Shown piece after piece: positions 39,477 to 47,719 of a stretch of 64,000 nt of DNA. Each line of letters starts with the position of its first letter. The stretch's first letter is position 1. The notes under the pieces were generated by a model. It was not told where the DNA came from. It saw nothing but the letters and a program-made list of their open reading frames with translations, and made no database searches. The stretch covers positions 2,382,654-2,446,653 of the forward strand of contig NZ_LKAQ01000004.1 in the NCBI RefSeq assembly GCF_001874525.1, given 5' to 3'. This DNA comes from Pseudodesulfovibrio hydrargyri. GTDB lineage: Bacteria; Desulfobacterota; Desulfovibrionia; Desulfovibrionales; Desulfovibrionaceae. The position numbers and the translations under genes were made by a program.

Positions 39477-40006
39477 GCACGCCCAGGACGCCCGATCCGG
39501 GGATGCTGGTCGTCTCGGTGCTGAGCGCGGACTGGGACGCGTTCTGGCCCGAGGTGGGCGCGGAATTTAAGGCGCGCTTCGGTCCGTTCGAGGCTTCCGA
39601 GGAGTTCGCCTTCGACCAGACCGACTACTACGACGAGGAGCTGGGGACACCCATCACCCGGCGGCTGATCGCCTTCGATGCGTTGCGCCCCCTGGACGCG
39701 CTGGCGGACATCAAGCTGTGGACCAACGCGGTGGAGCGCCGGTATGCGGTGGACGGGCGCAGGCGGTTCAACCTGGACCCCGGCTTCCTCACACAGCAGT
39801 CCCTGATCCTGGCCACGGGCAAGAATTTTTCGCACCGCGTCTATCTCAGGGACGGTATCTGGGCCGACCTGACGCTCATGTGGCAGCGCAAGCGCTGGGT
39901 GGATTTTCCCTGGACCTTCCCGGACTATGCGGGGGAGGCCATGAAAACGCGGCTGACAAAGCTGCGCCTGTCGTATAAAAACAAGCTGAGCAAGCCGCAA
40001 AAGTGA
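39473..40006 (+). CDS. DUF4416 family protein
   Basis: This 177-residue soluble protein matches the uncharacterised DUF4416 family typical of sulfate reducers, with FDQTDYYDEELG, RRRFNLDPGFLT and LATGKNFSHRVYL, and the end FPWTFPDYAG. The conserved Asp, Tyr and Lys/His positions suggest a nucleotide- or metal-binding enzyme, but no activity is known to me. Start ATG overlaps the mtaB stop by four bases (ATGA), indicating coupling to tRNA modification or simple operon packing. Confidence 0.8.
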   Translation: MSTPRTPDPGMLVVSVLSADWDAFWPEVGAEFKARFGPFEASEEFAFDQTDYYDEELGTPITRRLIAFDALRPLDALADIKLWTNAVERRYAVDGRRRFNLDPGFLTQQSLILATGKNFSHRVYLRDGIWADLTLMWQRKRWVDFPWTFPDYAGEAMKTRLTKLRLSYKNKLSKPQK

Positions 40007-40049
40007 GTATTTTCCACAACACGCGGCTTCCAACCAGAAGGAAGAACAT

Positions 40050-40931
40050 ATGCCTGTAAGCATGACCGGCTTCGGCCGGTGCGAGACCAATGAACACGCC
40101 TGGACGCACGTCTGGGAGATCAAGAGCGTCAACGGCCGGTTCCTGGACGTCAAGTGGCGCATGCCCGGCTCCCTGCGCTCCCTGGAGAACGGCTGGGAGC
40201 GGATCGTGCGCACCTACGCCTCGCGCGGCCGGGTGGACGTCTCCCTGAACCTCGAGGTCCTGGACGCCGGGGTGCTCGGCGTGTCCTTCAACGAGACCAT
40301 GGCCCAGGCCATGTTCCAGGCCATGGAAAAGCTGGCCGAGAGCCGGGGCGAGATATTCAATCCGGACTACAATCGGGTCCTGGCCATGCCCGCCCTGTGG
40401 CGCGACAGCGGCTCCGAGCCCGATCCCGGGCTGGCCGAGAGCCTGAACAAGGGGCTGGAAACGGCCCTGGCCGACTGGGTGGCTTCCCGGTCCCGCGAAG
40501 GCGAGGCGCTGGTGGCCGATCTCACGGCCCGGCTCGCCACCCTGCGCGAACTGGCCGACAAGGTCCGCGAGCGCGTGCCGGACATCCTCGAGGCCAAGAA
40601 GGCATCGCTCAGGCAGCGCATCACCGACATGCTGGAATCGGCCAACGCCGAATTTTCCGAAGACCGCATGCTCCAGGAGGTGGCCTACCTCACGGACAAG
40701 CTCGACGTGTCCGAGGAGCTGACCCGGCTCGACGCCCATCTGGAACGGCTGGCCGAGGTTCTGGCCGACAAGGACGAAGTGGGCAAGAAGCTCGACTTCC
40801 TGGTGCAGGAGACCTTCCGCGAGATCAACACCTGCGGCAACAAGGCGCAGGATACAGAGGTCAGCCGGTTGGTCGTGGATTTCAAGGCGGAGCTGGAACG
40901 CTGCCGCGAACAGGTGCAAAACATCGAGTAG
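40050..40931 (+). CDS. yicC: YicC family endoribonuclease-like protein
   Basis: This 293-residue YicC protein has the family start SMTGFGRCE and WEIKSVNGRFLDVKWR, followed by the helical region and the C-terminal DUF1732 end QEVAYLTDKLDVSEELTRL, FLVQETFREINTCGNKAQD. YicC-family proteins are reported to act as endoribonucleases affecting RNA stability. It is followed 6 bases later by remA, then gmk and pyrF, a conserved gene order. Confidence 0.92.
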   Translation: MPVSMTGFGRCETNEHAWTHVWEIKSVNGRFLDVKWRMPGSLRSLENGWERIVRTYASRGRVDVSLNLEVLDAGVLGVSFNETMAQAMFQAMEKLAESRGEIFNPDYNRVLAMPALWRDSGSEPDPGLAESLNKGLETALADWVASRSREGEALVADLTARLATLRELADKVRERVPDILEAKKASLRQRITDMLESANAEFSEDRMLQEVAYLTDKLDVSEELTRLDAHLERLAEVLADKDEVGKKLDFLVQETFREINTCGNKAQDTEVSRLVVDFKAELERCREQVQNIE

Positions 40932-40937
40932 GTAGGC

Positions 40938-41192
40938 ATGCAGAAACAGGGATTACTCAACGTCGGTTTCGGCAATTTCGTGGTGCTTGACCGGGTCATC
41001 TCCATCGTCAACCCGTCCAGCGCGCCCATGCGGCGGCTGCGCGAGGACGCCCGCGCCGAGGGCCGGCTCATCGACGCCACCCAGGGCCGCAAGACCCGGG
41101 CGATCATCGTCACCGACTCCAACCATGTTGTCCTTTCCGCCATCCAGGCCGAGACCATCGGGCAGCGCTTCAGCGCGGACGAGGGGGAGTAG
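40938..41192 (+). CDS. RemA/DUF370 family DNA-binding regulator
   Basis: This 84-residue protein begins [25 protein letters not shown], then [23 protein letters not shown], and ends with the [18 protein letters not shown] segment. It is the DUF370/RemA family, known in Bacillus as a DNA-binding activator of matrix genes, but here probably a general regulator. The yicC-remA-gmk order is common. Its stop TAG touches the GTG start of gmk. Confidence 0.9.
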   Translation: MQKQGLLNVGFGNFVVLDRVISIVNPSSAPMRRLREDARAEGRLIDATQGRKTRAIIVTDSNHVVLSAIQAETIGQRFSADEGE

Positions 41193-41834
41193 GTGGGTCA
41201 GGACGATCACAAATTCAGGCTGGGCGAGGTCCTGGTCGTCTGCGCGCCCAGCGGCACGGGCAAGAGCACGCTCATCGCCATGCTGCGCGAGCGCTACCCG
41301 GACTTCGGTTTTTCGGTCTCCTACACCACCCGCGCCCCGCGCGGGGCCGAGCAGGACGGACGGGAATACCACTTCGTGTCCCGCGAGACCTTTGTCGCCA
41401 TGCGCAGCAAGGGCGCGTTCTGCGAGTGGGCCGAGGTCCACGGCAACTTCTACGGCACGGCCACCAAGCCGGTGGAGGCGATGCTCCATCAGGGTCAGGA
41501 CGTGCTCTTCGACATTGACGTGCAGGGTGCCAAGCAGCTGAAAAAGACCTTCTACAAGGGCACCTTCGTCTTTCTGCTGCCCCCGTCCCGCGAGGAGCTG
41601 GTGCGCCGTCTCAAGGGGCGCGGCACCGACTCGGAGGAGTCCATCGCCAAGCGGCTGACCAACGCCTCGGGCGAACTGGCCCAGGCCGAATGGTTCGACT
41701 ACTGGGTGGTCAACGACGACCTGGACGCGGCGTACAAGGAACTCGAGGCCGTGTACCTGGCCGGAAAGTGCAAGCCGTCGCTGCGGCCCGGCATTCTCGA
41801 CAACATCATGAGGACCTGGGAAAACAATGGCTGA
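41193..41834 (+). CDS. gmk: Guanylate kinase
   Basis: Gmk phosphorylates GMP to GDP. The 213-residue protein has the P-loop VCAPSGTGKSTLIAML, the GMP-binding segment SVSYTTRAPRGAEQDGREYHF and GTATKPVEAML, and the lid RGTDSEESIAKRL. Start is GTG at 41193 with GGGGGAG upstream; it directly follows remA. Its last 8 bases overlap pyrF, so the two are translationally coupled. Confidence 0.96.
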   Translation: MGQDDHKFRLGEVLVVCAPSGTGKSTLIAMLRERYPDFGFSVSYTTRAPRGAEQDGREYHFVSRETFVAMRSKGAFCEWAEVHGNFYGTATKPVEAMLHQGQDVLFDIDVQGAKQLKKTFYKGTFVFLLPPSREELVRRLKGRGTDSEESIAKRLTNASGELAQAEWFDYWVVNDDLDAAYKELEAVYLAGKCKPSLRPGILDNIMRTWENNG

Positions 41835-42531
41835 GCTCGTCGTCGCGTTGGATTTCAAGGAGGCGGACCCGGCCCTGGCCATGGCCCGGACCCTGCGGGG
41901 CGCGGCCCCGTGGATGAAGGTCGGCCTGGAGCTGTTCACGGCCGAGGGACCCAAGGTGGTCACTGGACTCAAGGAGATGGGCTTCAGGGTCTTTCTGGAC
42001 CTGAAATTCTTCGACATCCCGAATACCGTGCAGGGCGCGGTGCGCTCGGCCGCTCGGCTGGGTGCGGACATCGTCGACATCCACGCCCTGGGCGGGGAAC
42101 GCATGGCCCGGGCGGCCATGGAGGGATGCGCCGAGGGCACGGCTCCCGGCCAGACTCCTCCCCTGGTTCTGGCAATAACCATGCTGACCAGCATGGCCGA
42201 GGGCGACTTGCCCGTGAAGAACGCGCCGGGCCCCTCGGAGATGGCCCTTGACCTGGCGGTGAAAGCCAAGCAATATGGCTTAAATGGAGTGGTCTGCTCG
42301 GGCCTGGAAGTGGAGCGGATAAAAGGGGCCTGCGGGAGCGGGTTCGTCTGTCTCACCCCCGGCATCCGTCCGGCCTTTGCCGAGACCGGGGACCAGCGGC
42401 GGGTCGTCACTCCTGCGGAGGCGGTACGCGGCGGATCGGATTTCCTGGTGGTGGGCAGGCCCGTGACCAGGGCGAAACGGCCGGATGAAGCGGCCCGGGC
42501 GATCATCGAGGAGATGAGCCGGGCCCTATAG
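41827..42531 (+). CDS. pyrF: Orotidine 5'-phosphate decarboxylase
   Basis: PyrF decarboxylates OMP to UMP, the last step of pyrimidine synthesis. The 234-residue TIM barrel has VVALDFKEAD, the catalytic D-x-K-x-x-D in FLDLKFFDIPNTV, and the phosphate-binding GSDFLVVGRPVT. ATG at 41827 overlaps gmk. With upp and uraA earlier in the window, UMP can also be made by salvage. Confidence 0.95.
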   Translation: MAELVVALDFKEADPALAMARTLRGAAPWMKVGLELFTAEGPKVVTGLKEMGFRVFLDLKFFDIPNTVQGAVRSAARLGADIVDIHALGGERMARAAMEGCAEGTAPGQTPPLVLAITMLTSMAEGDLPVKNAPGPSEMALDLAVKAKQYGLNGVVCSGLEVERIKGACGSGFVCLTPGIRPAFAETGDQRRVVTPAEAVRGGSDFLVVGRPVTRAKRPDEAARAIIEEMSRAL

Positions 42532-42540
42532 GAGTGTTGG

Positions 42541-43434
42541 ATGGCCGAGCAGGGGCAGGGTGCCGATAACCGGCACGAAATAGTGCGGGACGGGGCCGAG
42601 AAGATCAAGGGCGTCTTCTCCACGCAGACCGTCGCCAAGGTCGGGACAGGGACCACGCAGCGCAAGACGATCCAGAAGACGTACTGGGACGCCGAGGAGC
42701 TCGACACCGGCGAAATTTCCGTCCAGCCCCTGAACCGCAACTACGTGCCCTCCGGCCCCAAGCGCAGCATCCCGCGCGACGATTTCCTGACCAAGTTCAA
42801 CCCCGAACCCGAATTCTACGTGTCCACTGTCTATCCGGCCATCAAGGAGATGGACAGCGCCATCGTGCGCGGCGAGCAGCACCGCGAGCGGGGCGCGGCC
42901 TATTCCGCCGAGTTCGAGTACAAACAGGCCATGGCCATCGACGAGGAGAACGTCCGGGCCAACTTCGGCCTGGGACTGACTTACCTCGACCGGGGCGACC
43001 AGGCCAAGGCCAACGACATCTTCGAACGGCTGGTCGGGCTCGAGGCCGCCTTCGACGCCGAACACAAGCACCTGTTCAACGACTTCGGCATCAACATGCG
43101 CAAGAACAGGATGTACGACCAGGCCCTGCAGTATTATCTTCGTGCCGAGCAGCTGGTCCAGAACGACGAGCACCTCTACCACAACATCGCCCGCTGCTAC
43201 TTCGAGAAGGGCAACGTGGAGGGGTGTCGGAAATATCTGCTCAAGAGTCTGGAAGTGAACCCGAACCTCGAGGCGAGCCTGAAGTTCTGGGCTTTCCTCA
43301 AGGACAAGGGATATGTGGGCAAGGACGAGGGACCTGACGTGTCGGCGGTCAAGCCCGACCGGCGGCCCAAGGATGATGCGGATGCGGCCGACGGGGAAAA
43401 ACCGGCTCCGGCGGCGCCCATCAAGCTGGATTAA
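42541..43434 (+). CDS. TPR protein of unknown function
   Basis: A 297-residue soluble protein with an N-terminal extension (1-115) of unknown fold containing FSTQTVAKVGTGT. Three or four TPR units follow: RGAAYSAEFEYKQAMAIDEE, ANFGLGLTYLDRGDQAKAND, QALQYYLRAEQLV and LYHNIARCYFEKGNVEGCRK. The C-terminus is acidic and Pro/Ala-rich. It sits 9 bases after pyrF, with GGAG before ATG. It is probably an adaptor; I recognise no specific partner. Confidence 0.75.
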   Translation: MAEQGQGADNRHEIVRDGAEKIKGVFSTQTVAKVGTGTTQRKTIQKTYWDAEELDTGEISVQPLNRNYVPSGPKRSIPRDDFLTKFNPEPEFYVSTVYPAIKEMDSAIVRGEQHRERGAAYSAEFEYKQAMAIDEENVRANFGLGLTYLDRGDQAKANDIFERLVGLEAAFDAEHKHLFNDFGINMRKNRMYDQALQYYLRAEQLVQNDEHLYHNIARCYFEKGNVEGCRKYLLKSLEVNPNLEASLKFWAFLKDKGYVGKDEGPDVSAVKPDRRPKDDADAADGEKPAPAAPIKLD

Positions 43435-43475
43435 GGGTCCGGTGGGCCGCCCGGCGGCTTGGGGCAGGAGTGTTC

Positions 43476-44336
43476 ATGAATCAGGATAAGATCCAGGGCT
43501 TTCTTCAGGAACTGCCGCTCATGCGCGAGGACCTGCCTTTTTCGCCCGAGGTCCTGAAGCAGCTGTTTGTCCAGACCGGCAACGGGTCGCTGGCCTCCAT
43601 GGAGGACGTGGGCGAAACCCTGGGCAGGGACCAGGGGCTGACCGCCCGCATTCTGAAGCTGGCCAATTCCGCCTACTACGGCCTGCAGGCCGAGGTCCAG
43701 AGCGTGGCCCGCGCCGCCGCCGTGCTCGGCATGGCCGAAATCCGCAACATCGTCCTGGCGCTGGGCGTGACCGGGCTGACCCGGCGCTATTCCATGCCCG
43801 AGGATTTCGACCTGGGGCGCTACTGGGCGCACCAGTTCATGGTCGCCATGGTGGCCAGGGAACTGTCCCACATGATCGATGTGGGCAAGCCGGAGAACCT
43901 GTTCACCTCCGGGCTGCTCCACGATTTCGGCAAACTGGTCACCGCCCTGAAGCGCCCGGACGACTGGGCGGCCATCCGCGAGATGGCCGAGAGCGACGAG
44001 ATGCTCGACAGCGAGGCCGAGGAGGAATACTGGGGGCTGGACCACGCGGTCATCGGCGCGCTGGTGCTGCGCTCCTGGGACTTGCCCGCAGCCCTGGTGG
44101 AGCCGGTCAACTGGCACCATTCGCCGGACCTGTCGCCTGATTTTTCGAACGAGTCCAACGTCATCAGCCTGGCCGACAGCGTGGTCCACGCCGTGGACGA
44201 CCCGGACGGACGCTACGGCGAGCGGGTGGAGGAACTCTGCCGGGCCGTGGACGTGGACGTGGACGATCTTCTGGAAGTCGCCGAGGAGCTGGTCGACTCG
44301 GACGACATCGAACAATTCGTGAACATACTCTCCTGA
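43476..44336 (+). CDS. HDOD-domain signalling protein
   Basis: The 286-residue protein has an HDOD domain (about 20-215): LPLMREDLPFSPEVLKQLF, then LTARILKLANSAYYG and GLLHDFGKLV, retaining the HD pair of HD-type phosphohydrolases. HDOD proteins act in regulation of motility, stress or c-di-GMP signalling, often without enzyme activity. The ATG at 43476 has GGCAGGAG in front; a GTG 2 codons upstream is an alternative. Its neighbour recJ follows 18 bases later. Confidence 0.85.
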   Translation: MNQDKIQGFLQELPLMREDLPFSPEVLKQLFVQTGNGSLASMEDVGETLGRDQGLTARILKLANSAYYGLQAEVQSVARAAAVLGMAEIRNIVLALGVTGLTRRYSMPEDFDLGRYWAHQFMVAMVARELSHMIDVGKPENLFTSGLLHDFGKLVTALKRPDDWAAIREMAESDEMLDSEAEEEYWGLDHAVIGALVLRSWDLPAALVEPVNWHHSPDLSPDFSNESNVISLADSVVHAVDDPDGRYGERVEELCRAVDVDVDDLLEVAEELVDSDDIEQFVNILS

Positions 44337-44354
44337 CCACACGGGAAAATCGCC

Positions 44355-46064
44355 TTGCCTTGCATCTGGAAACCCCGCAACGAGGGGGACGCGCCGCCGT
44401 CGGCCGCCGCCATGGCCGAAGAACTGAACGTATCGCCGCTCATCGTCGAAATCCTCTGGAACCGGGGGCTGACCGACGTGACCGAGATGGACCGCTTTCT
44501 CAGCCCGCTGCTGCGGCACATGGCCAATCCGGCCGAGGTCCCCGGCCTGACCGAGGCCGCCGAGACCATCGCCCAAGGGCTGGCCGAGGGCCGCGCCCTG
44601 GCCGTCTGGGGCGACTACGACGTGGACGGCATCACGGCCACGGCGGTCATCAAGGAATTCTTCGCCCTGCGCGGCCAAGACGTCATGCACCACCTGCCCA
44701 ACCGCATGGAGGAGGGCTACGGCATGAACGTCGAGGGCGTGGAGCGGCTCCACGAGCAGGGCGCGACCATGCTCCTGACCGTGGACTGCGGCATTTCCGA
44801 CATCGCGCCGGTGGCCCGCGCCCGGGAGCTGGGCATGACCGTGGTGGTCACGGACCATCACCTGCCCGGCGAGACCCTGCCCGAGGCCCACGCGGTGTGC
44901 GACCCGCGCCTGTCCGACGGCGGCCCGTGCGACGACCTAGCCGGGGTGGGCGTGGCCTTCATGCTCGTGGTGGCCCTGAACAGCCTTTTGCCCGGCGACA
45001 AGGTGGACGTGCGCCCGCTGCTCGATCTGGTGGCGCTCGGGACCATCGCGGACATCGTCCGGCTGACCGGCCAGAACCGCATCCTGGTCAAGAACGGTCT
45101 GCTGGTCATCAAGGACGCCAAACGGCCCGGCATGGCGGCGCTGAAGGTCGTCAGCGATTACGACCGCCAGGCCGAGCTCGGGGCCGGGCAGATCGGCTTT
45201 CACCTGGCCCCCCGGATCAACGCCGCCGGGCGCATGGGCGATCCGGAAAAGGCACTGAATCTGCTGCTGGCCAAGGATTTCGACTCGGCCATGCCCATCG
45301 CCGAGGAGCTCAACGCCATCAACATGGAGCGCCGCCGCCAGGAGCAGGAGATCGCGGACCAGGCCATGGCCCAGGCCGAGACCATGCGCCACATGGCCGG
45401 GCTGGTCCTGTACGCCGAACACTGGCATCCGGGCATCATCGGCATCGTGGCCTCGCGGGTGGTCGAGAAGTACTACCGGCCGACCCTGCTGCTCTGCGCG
45501 CCCGAGGCCGCGGGCGGCCTGATCAAGGGATCGGGCCGGAGCATCCCGGAGTTCAACCTGCACGACGGGTTGGCCGAGGTGGCCGACGTGCTCGAAGGGT
45601 TCGGCGGCCACGCCCAGGCCGCCGGGGTCTCGCTCAAGCCCGAGAACCTCGAAGCCCTGCGCGAACGATTCAACGACCACGTGGTGGCCACTCTTGGGGC
45701 CAAGCCGCTCACGCCCACCCTCAAGCTCGACCACGAGCTGGCCTTCTCAAACATCAACAACACCCTGCTCAAGGAACTGGAACTGCTCCAGCCCTTCGGC
45801 ATGGGCAACCCCGAGCCGGTCTTTGCCACCAGGCCCGTGCGCGTGGCCGAGCACGCCCTGTTCGGCCGCGAGGGCGAACACGTCAAGCTCGTCCTCGAGG
45901 ACCAGGAGTCCGGCGCGAAGCTGCCCGGCAAGGCCTGGCGCATGGCCGACTCCCTGACCCGCGCCGTGCACAACCGGGTCATGCGCTTCGCCTTCACGCC
46001 CAAGATCGACCGGTTCCGGGGGATTCCGAGTATTGACCTGCGTATTCGGGATTGGATCTTTTAG
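44355..46064 (+). CDS. recJ: Single-stranded-DNA-specific exonuclease RecJ
   Basis: RecJ degrades ssDNA 5' to 3' in recombination and mismatch repair. The 569-residue protein has DHH motifs VWGDYDVDGITATAVI, TVDCGISD, VVTDHHLPGE and DLAGVGVAFML. It then has DHHA1 with GSGRSIPEFNLHDGLAEVA and FGGHAQAAG, and the C-terminal OB-like domain. The start is TTG at 44355 with GGGA upstream; the first downstream Met would remove conserved N-terminal residues. It converges with lipA. Confidence 0.95.
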   Translation: MPCIWKPRNEGDAPPSAAAMAEELNVSPLIVEILWNRGLTDVTEMDRFLSPLLRHMANPAEVPGLTEAAETIAQGLAEGRALAVWGDYDVDGITATAVIKEFFALRGQDVMHHLPNRMEEGYGMNVEGVERLHEQGATMLLTVDCGISDIAPVARARELGMTVVVTDHHLPGETLPEAHAVCDPRLSDGGPCDDLAGVGVAFMLVVALNSLLPGDKVDVRPLLDLVALGTIADIVRLTGQNRILVKNGLLVIKDAKRPGMAALKVVSDYDRQAELGAGQIGFHLAPRINAAGRMGDPEKALNLLLAKDFDSAMPIAEELNAINMERRRQEQEIADQAMAQAETMRHMAGLVLYAEHWHPGIIGIVASRVVEKYYRPTLLLCAPEAAGGLIKGSGRSIPEFNLHDGLAEVADVLEGFGGHAQAAGVSLKPENLEALRERFNDHVVATLGAKPLTPTLKLDHELAFSNINNTLLKELELLQPFGMGNPEPVFATRPVRVAEHALFGREGEHVKLVLEDQESGAKLPGKAWRMADSLTRAVHNRVMRFAFTPKIDRFRGIPSIDLRIRDWIF

Positions 46065-46086
46065 GTTTTAAAATCAGGGCTGGATG

Positions 46087-46175
46087 GCCGCTGCGCGGCG
46101 ATAATTAGATGATTTCGCCTCCGGCGGGCAGGGGCTCGCACCCCTGCACCCCATATATGCGCCTTCGGCGCGCGG
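46087..46175. repeat. REP-like dispersed palindromic element, copy 2
   Basis: It has the same three hairpins as copy 1: GCCGC-tgc-GCGGC (46087-46099), GCAGGGG-ctcgca-CCCCTGC (46128-46147) and GCGCC-ttc-GGCGC (46059+100 to 46171). The middle stem differs from copy 1 by a paired A-T to G-C change, so pairing is kept. It lies in the recJ 3' flank. Confidence 0.8.
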
Positions 46176-46191
46176 TGTTTCTATAGGAAAA

Positions 46192-46232
46192 AAGAAGGCC
46201 GACACGGTGATATTACCTGTCGGCCTTCTTTT
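46192..46232. terminator. Bidirectional terminator between recJ and lipA
   Basis: A 13-bp stem (AAGAAGGCCGACA / TGTCGGCCTTCTT) has a GGT/ACC extension after one bulged base. T-runs lie at both ends for the converging genes. Confidence 0.85.
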
Positions 46233-46251
46233 GTAGTGTTTGTCAGTCTGG

Positions 46252-47121
46252 TTAAACGAAGTCGGCGGCGTTGTAGCTGGACCGCACCAGCGGGGCGCTG
46301 AACATGTGGCGGATACCGCGCTTTTTGCCTTCTTCGGCGTACATCTCGAAGACCTCGGGCTCCACATACCGTTTGACCATGGGGTGCTGACGGCTGGGCT
46401 GCATGTACTGGCCGATGGTCACGATGTCGCAGGCTATGGCCGCTAGGTCGTCCAATACGGTCATGATCTGGTCGTCGGTCTCGCCCAGGCCGACCATGAT
46501 CCCGGACTTGGTCGGGATGTCCGGACACATGCGCTTGGCGTTCTCCAGCACGGCCAGGGACTGGCGGTAGTCCGCCTGGGGCCGGATGGCATCGTACAGG
46601 ACCGGCACGGTTTCCAGGTTGTGGTTGAGCACGCTTGGGCGCGCGTCGAGTACTGCCTTGAGTGCTGATTCGTCACCCTGAAAGTCCGGGATGAGGACCT
46701 CCACCGTGCACTCGGGCATGGCCTCGCGCACGGCCCGGATGCAGGCCGCGAAGTGGCCGGACCCGCCGTCCGCGAGGTCGTCGCGGGTGACCGAGGTGAT
46801 GACCACGTGCTTGAGTTTGAGTCGGCGCGCGGCCTCGGCCACGCGGCCGGGCTCGCTCGGGTCCAGCGGTTCCAGGTCGCCGGAGGTGATGTTGCAGAAC
46901 GCGCAGTTGCGCGTGCAGATCGCCCCCATGATCAGGAAGGTGGCCACGTTCTTGGAAAAGCACTCCCATTTGTTGGGGCACTTGGCGCTTTGGCAGACCG
47001 TGTTCAGGTGCAGGTCGCCGATGAGCTCCGAGGTGTTGGAGAAGTTCTCGTTACTCGGCAGCTTGATCCGCAGCCACGGCGGAATTCGCAAAGGCTTTTG
47101 CAAAGGCTCGCTTGAAGACAT
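46252..47121 (-). CDS. lipA: Lipoyl synthase
   Basis: LipA inserts two sulfurs into octanoyl-protein to make lipoyl cofactor. The 289-residue radical-SAM protein has the auxiliary cluster motif CQSAKCPNKWEC and the SAM cluster motif CTRNCAFCNI. The C-terminal VRSSYNA supplies the conserved Arg-Ser-Ser. Start 47121 (MSSSEPLQKPLRIP) has GGAGG 9 bases upstream. It overlaps the last 71 bases of lipB in another frame, and conserved residues fall inside that overlap. Confidence 0.95.
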   Translation of the reverse strand: MSSSEPLQKPLRIPPWLRIKLPSNENFSNTSELIGDLHLNTVCQSAKCPNKWECFSKNVATFLIMGAICTRNCAFCNITSGDLEPLDPSEPGRVAEAARRLKLKHVVITSVTRDDLADGGSGHFAACIRAVREAMPECTVEVLIPDFQGDESALKAVLDARPSVLNHNLETVPVLYDAIRPQADYRQSLAVLENAKRMCPDIPTKSGIMVGLGETDDQIMTVLDDLAAIACDIVTIGQYMQPSRQHPMVKRYVEPEVFEMYAEEGKKRGIRHMFSAPLVRSSYNAADFV

Positions 47122-47710
47122 GCTTAACGTCCTCCATGTCGATGTCCCGCCCGGCTTCGGCGGAGATGGAAGTGGGTACCGCGCCCTGGATGCCGCACAG
47201 GGTGATGGCGTCGAAAAGGCTCGTGTCACGGGCCACGTTCAAAGCCAGGCCGTGGTAGGTGACCCAGCGGCGCACGCCGATGCCCATGGAACATATTTTG
47301 CGGGTCTCGTTCACCCAGACGCCCGGATGCTTGGGACGCCGGATGGTCTCGACCCCGAAGTGCGCGCAGGTGTCGATGACCGCCTGCTCCATGTCGTGGA
47401 AGAACTGGCGCATGCCGCCTGGCCGCTTCTCCACCCGCCAGATGGGGTAGGCCACCAGCTGGCCGGGGAAGTGGCAGGTGATGTTCCCGCCGCGCGTGGT
47501 CTGGACCATGTCGATGCCCCGGATCTGCAGCTCCTCGGGGTCCAGGTGCAGGTTCTCGGAACCGCCCAGGCGGCCCAGGGTGATGACGTTGGGGTGCTCC
47601 AGCAGGAACACGGTGTTTTCCTGTTCGCCGCCGGACACGGCGTCCAGGGCTTTCAGTTGCAGGGCTTCGGCGTCCTTGTAGCCGATCAGCCCGAGATCGA
47701 TGATCTTCAT
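47051..47710 (-). CDS. lipB: Lipoyl(octanoyl) transferase
   Basis: LipB moves octanoyl groups from acyl carrier protein to lipoyl domains. The 219-residue protein has RGGNITCHFPGQLVAYPI, the Lys in KICSMGIGVRRWVTYHGLAL and the catalytic Cys in ITLCGIQGAVPTSI. Compared with the usual HGPGQ the segment reads HFPGQ. It is upstream of and overlaps lipA, and follows the Rsm22-like gene by 9 bases. Confidence 0.94.
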   Translation of the reverse strand: MKIIDLGLIGYKDAEALQLKALDAVSGGEQENTVFLLEHPNVITLGRLGGSENLHLDPEELQIRGIDMVQTTRGGNITCHFPGQLVAYPIWRVEKRPGGMRQFFHDMEQAVIDTCAHFGVETIRRPKHPGVWVNETRKICSMGIGVRRWVTYHGLALNVARDTSLFDAITLCGIQGAVPTSISAEAGRDIDMEDVKHVFKRAFAKAFANSAVAADQAAE

Positions 47711-47719
47711 TGCTCGCTC

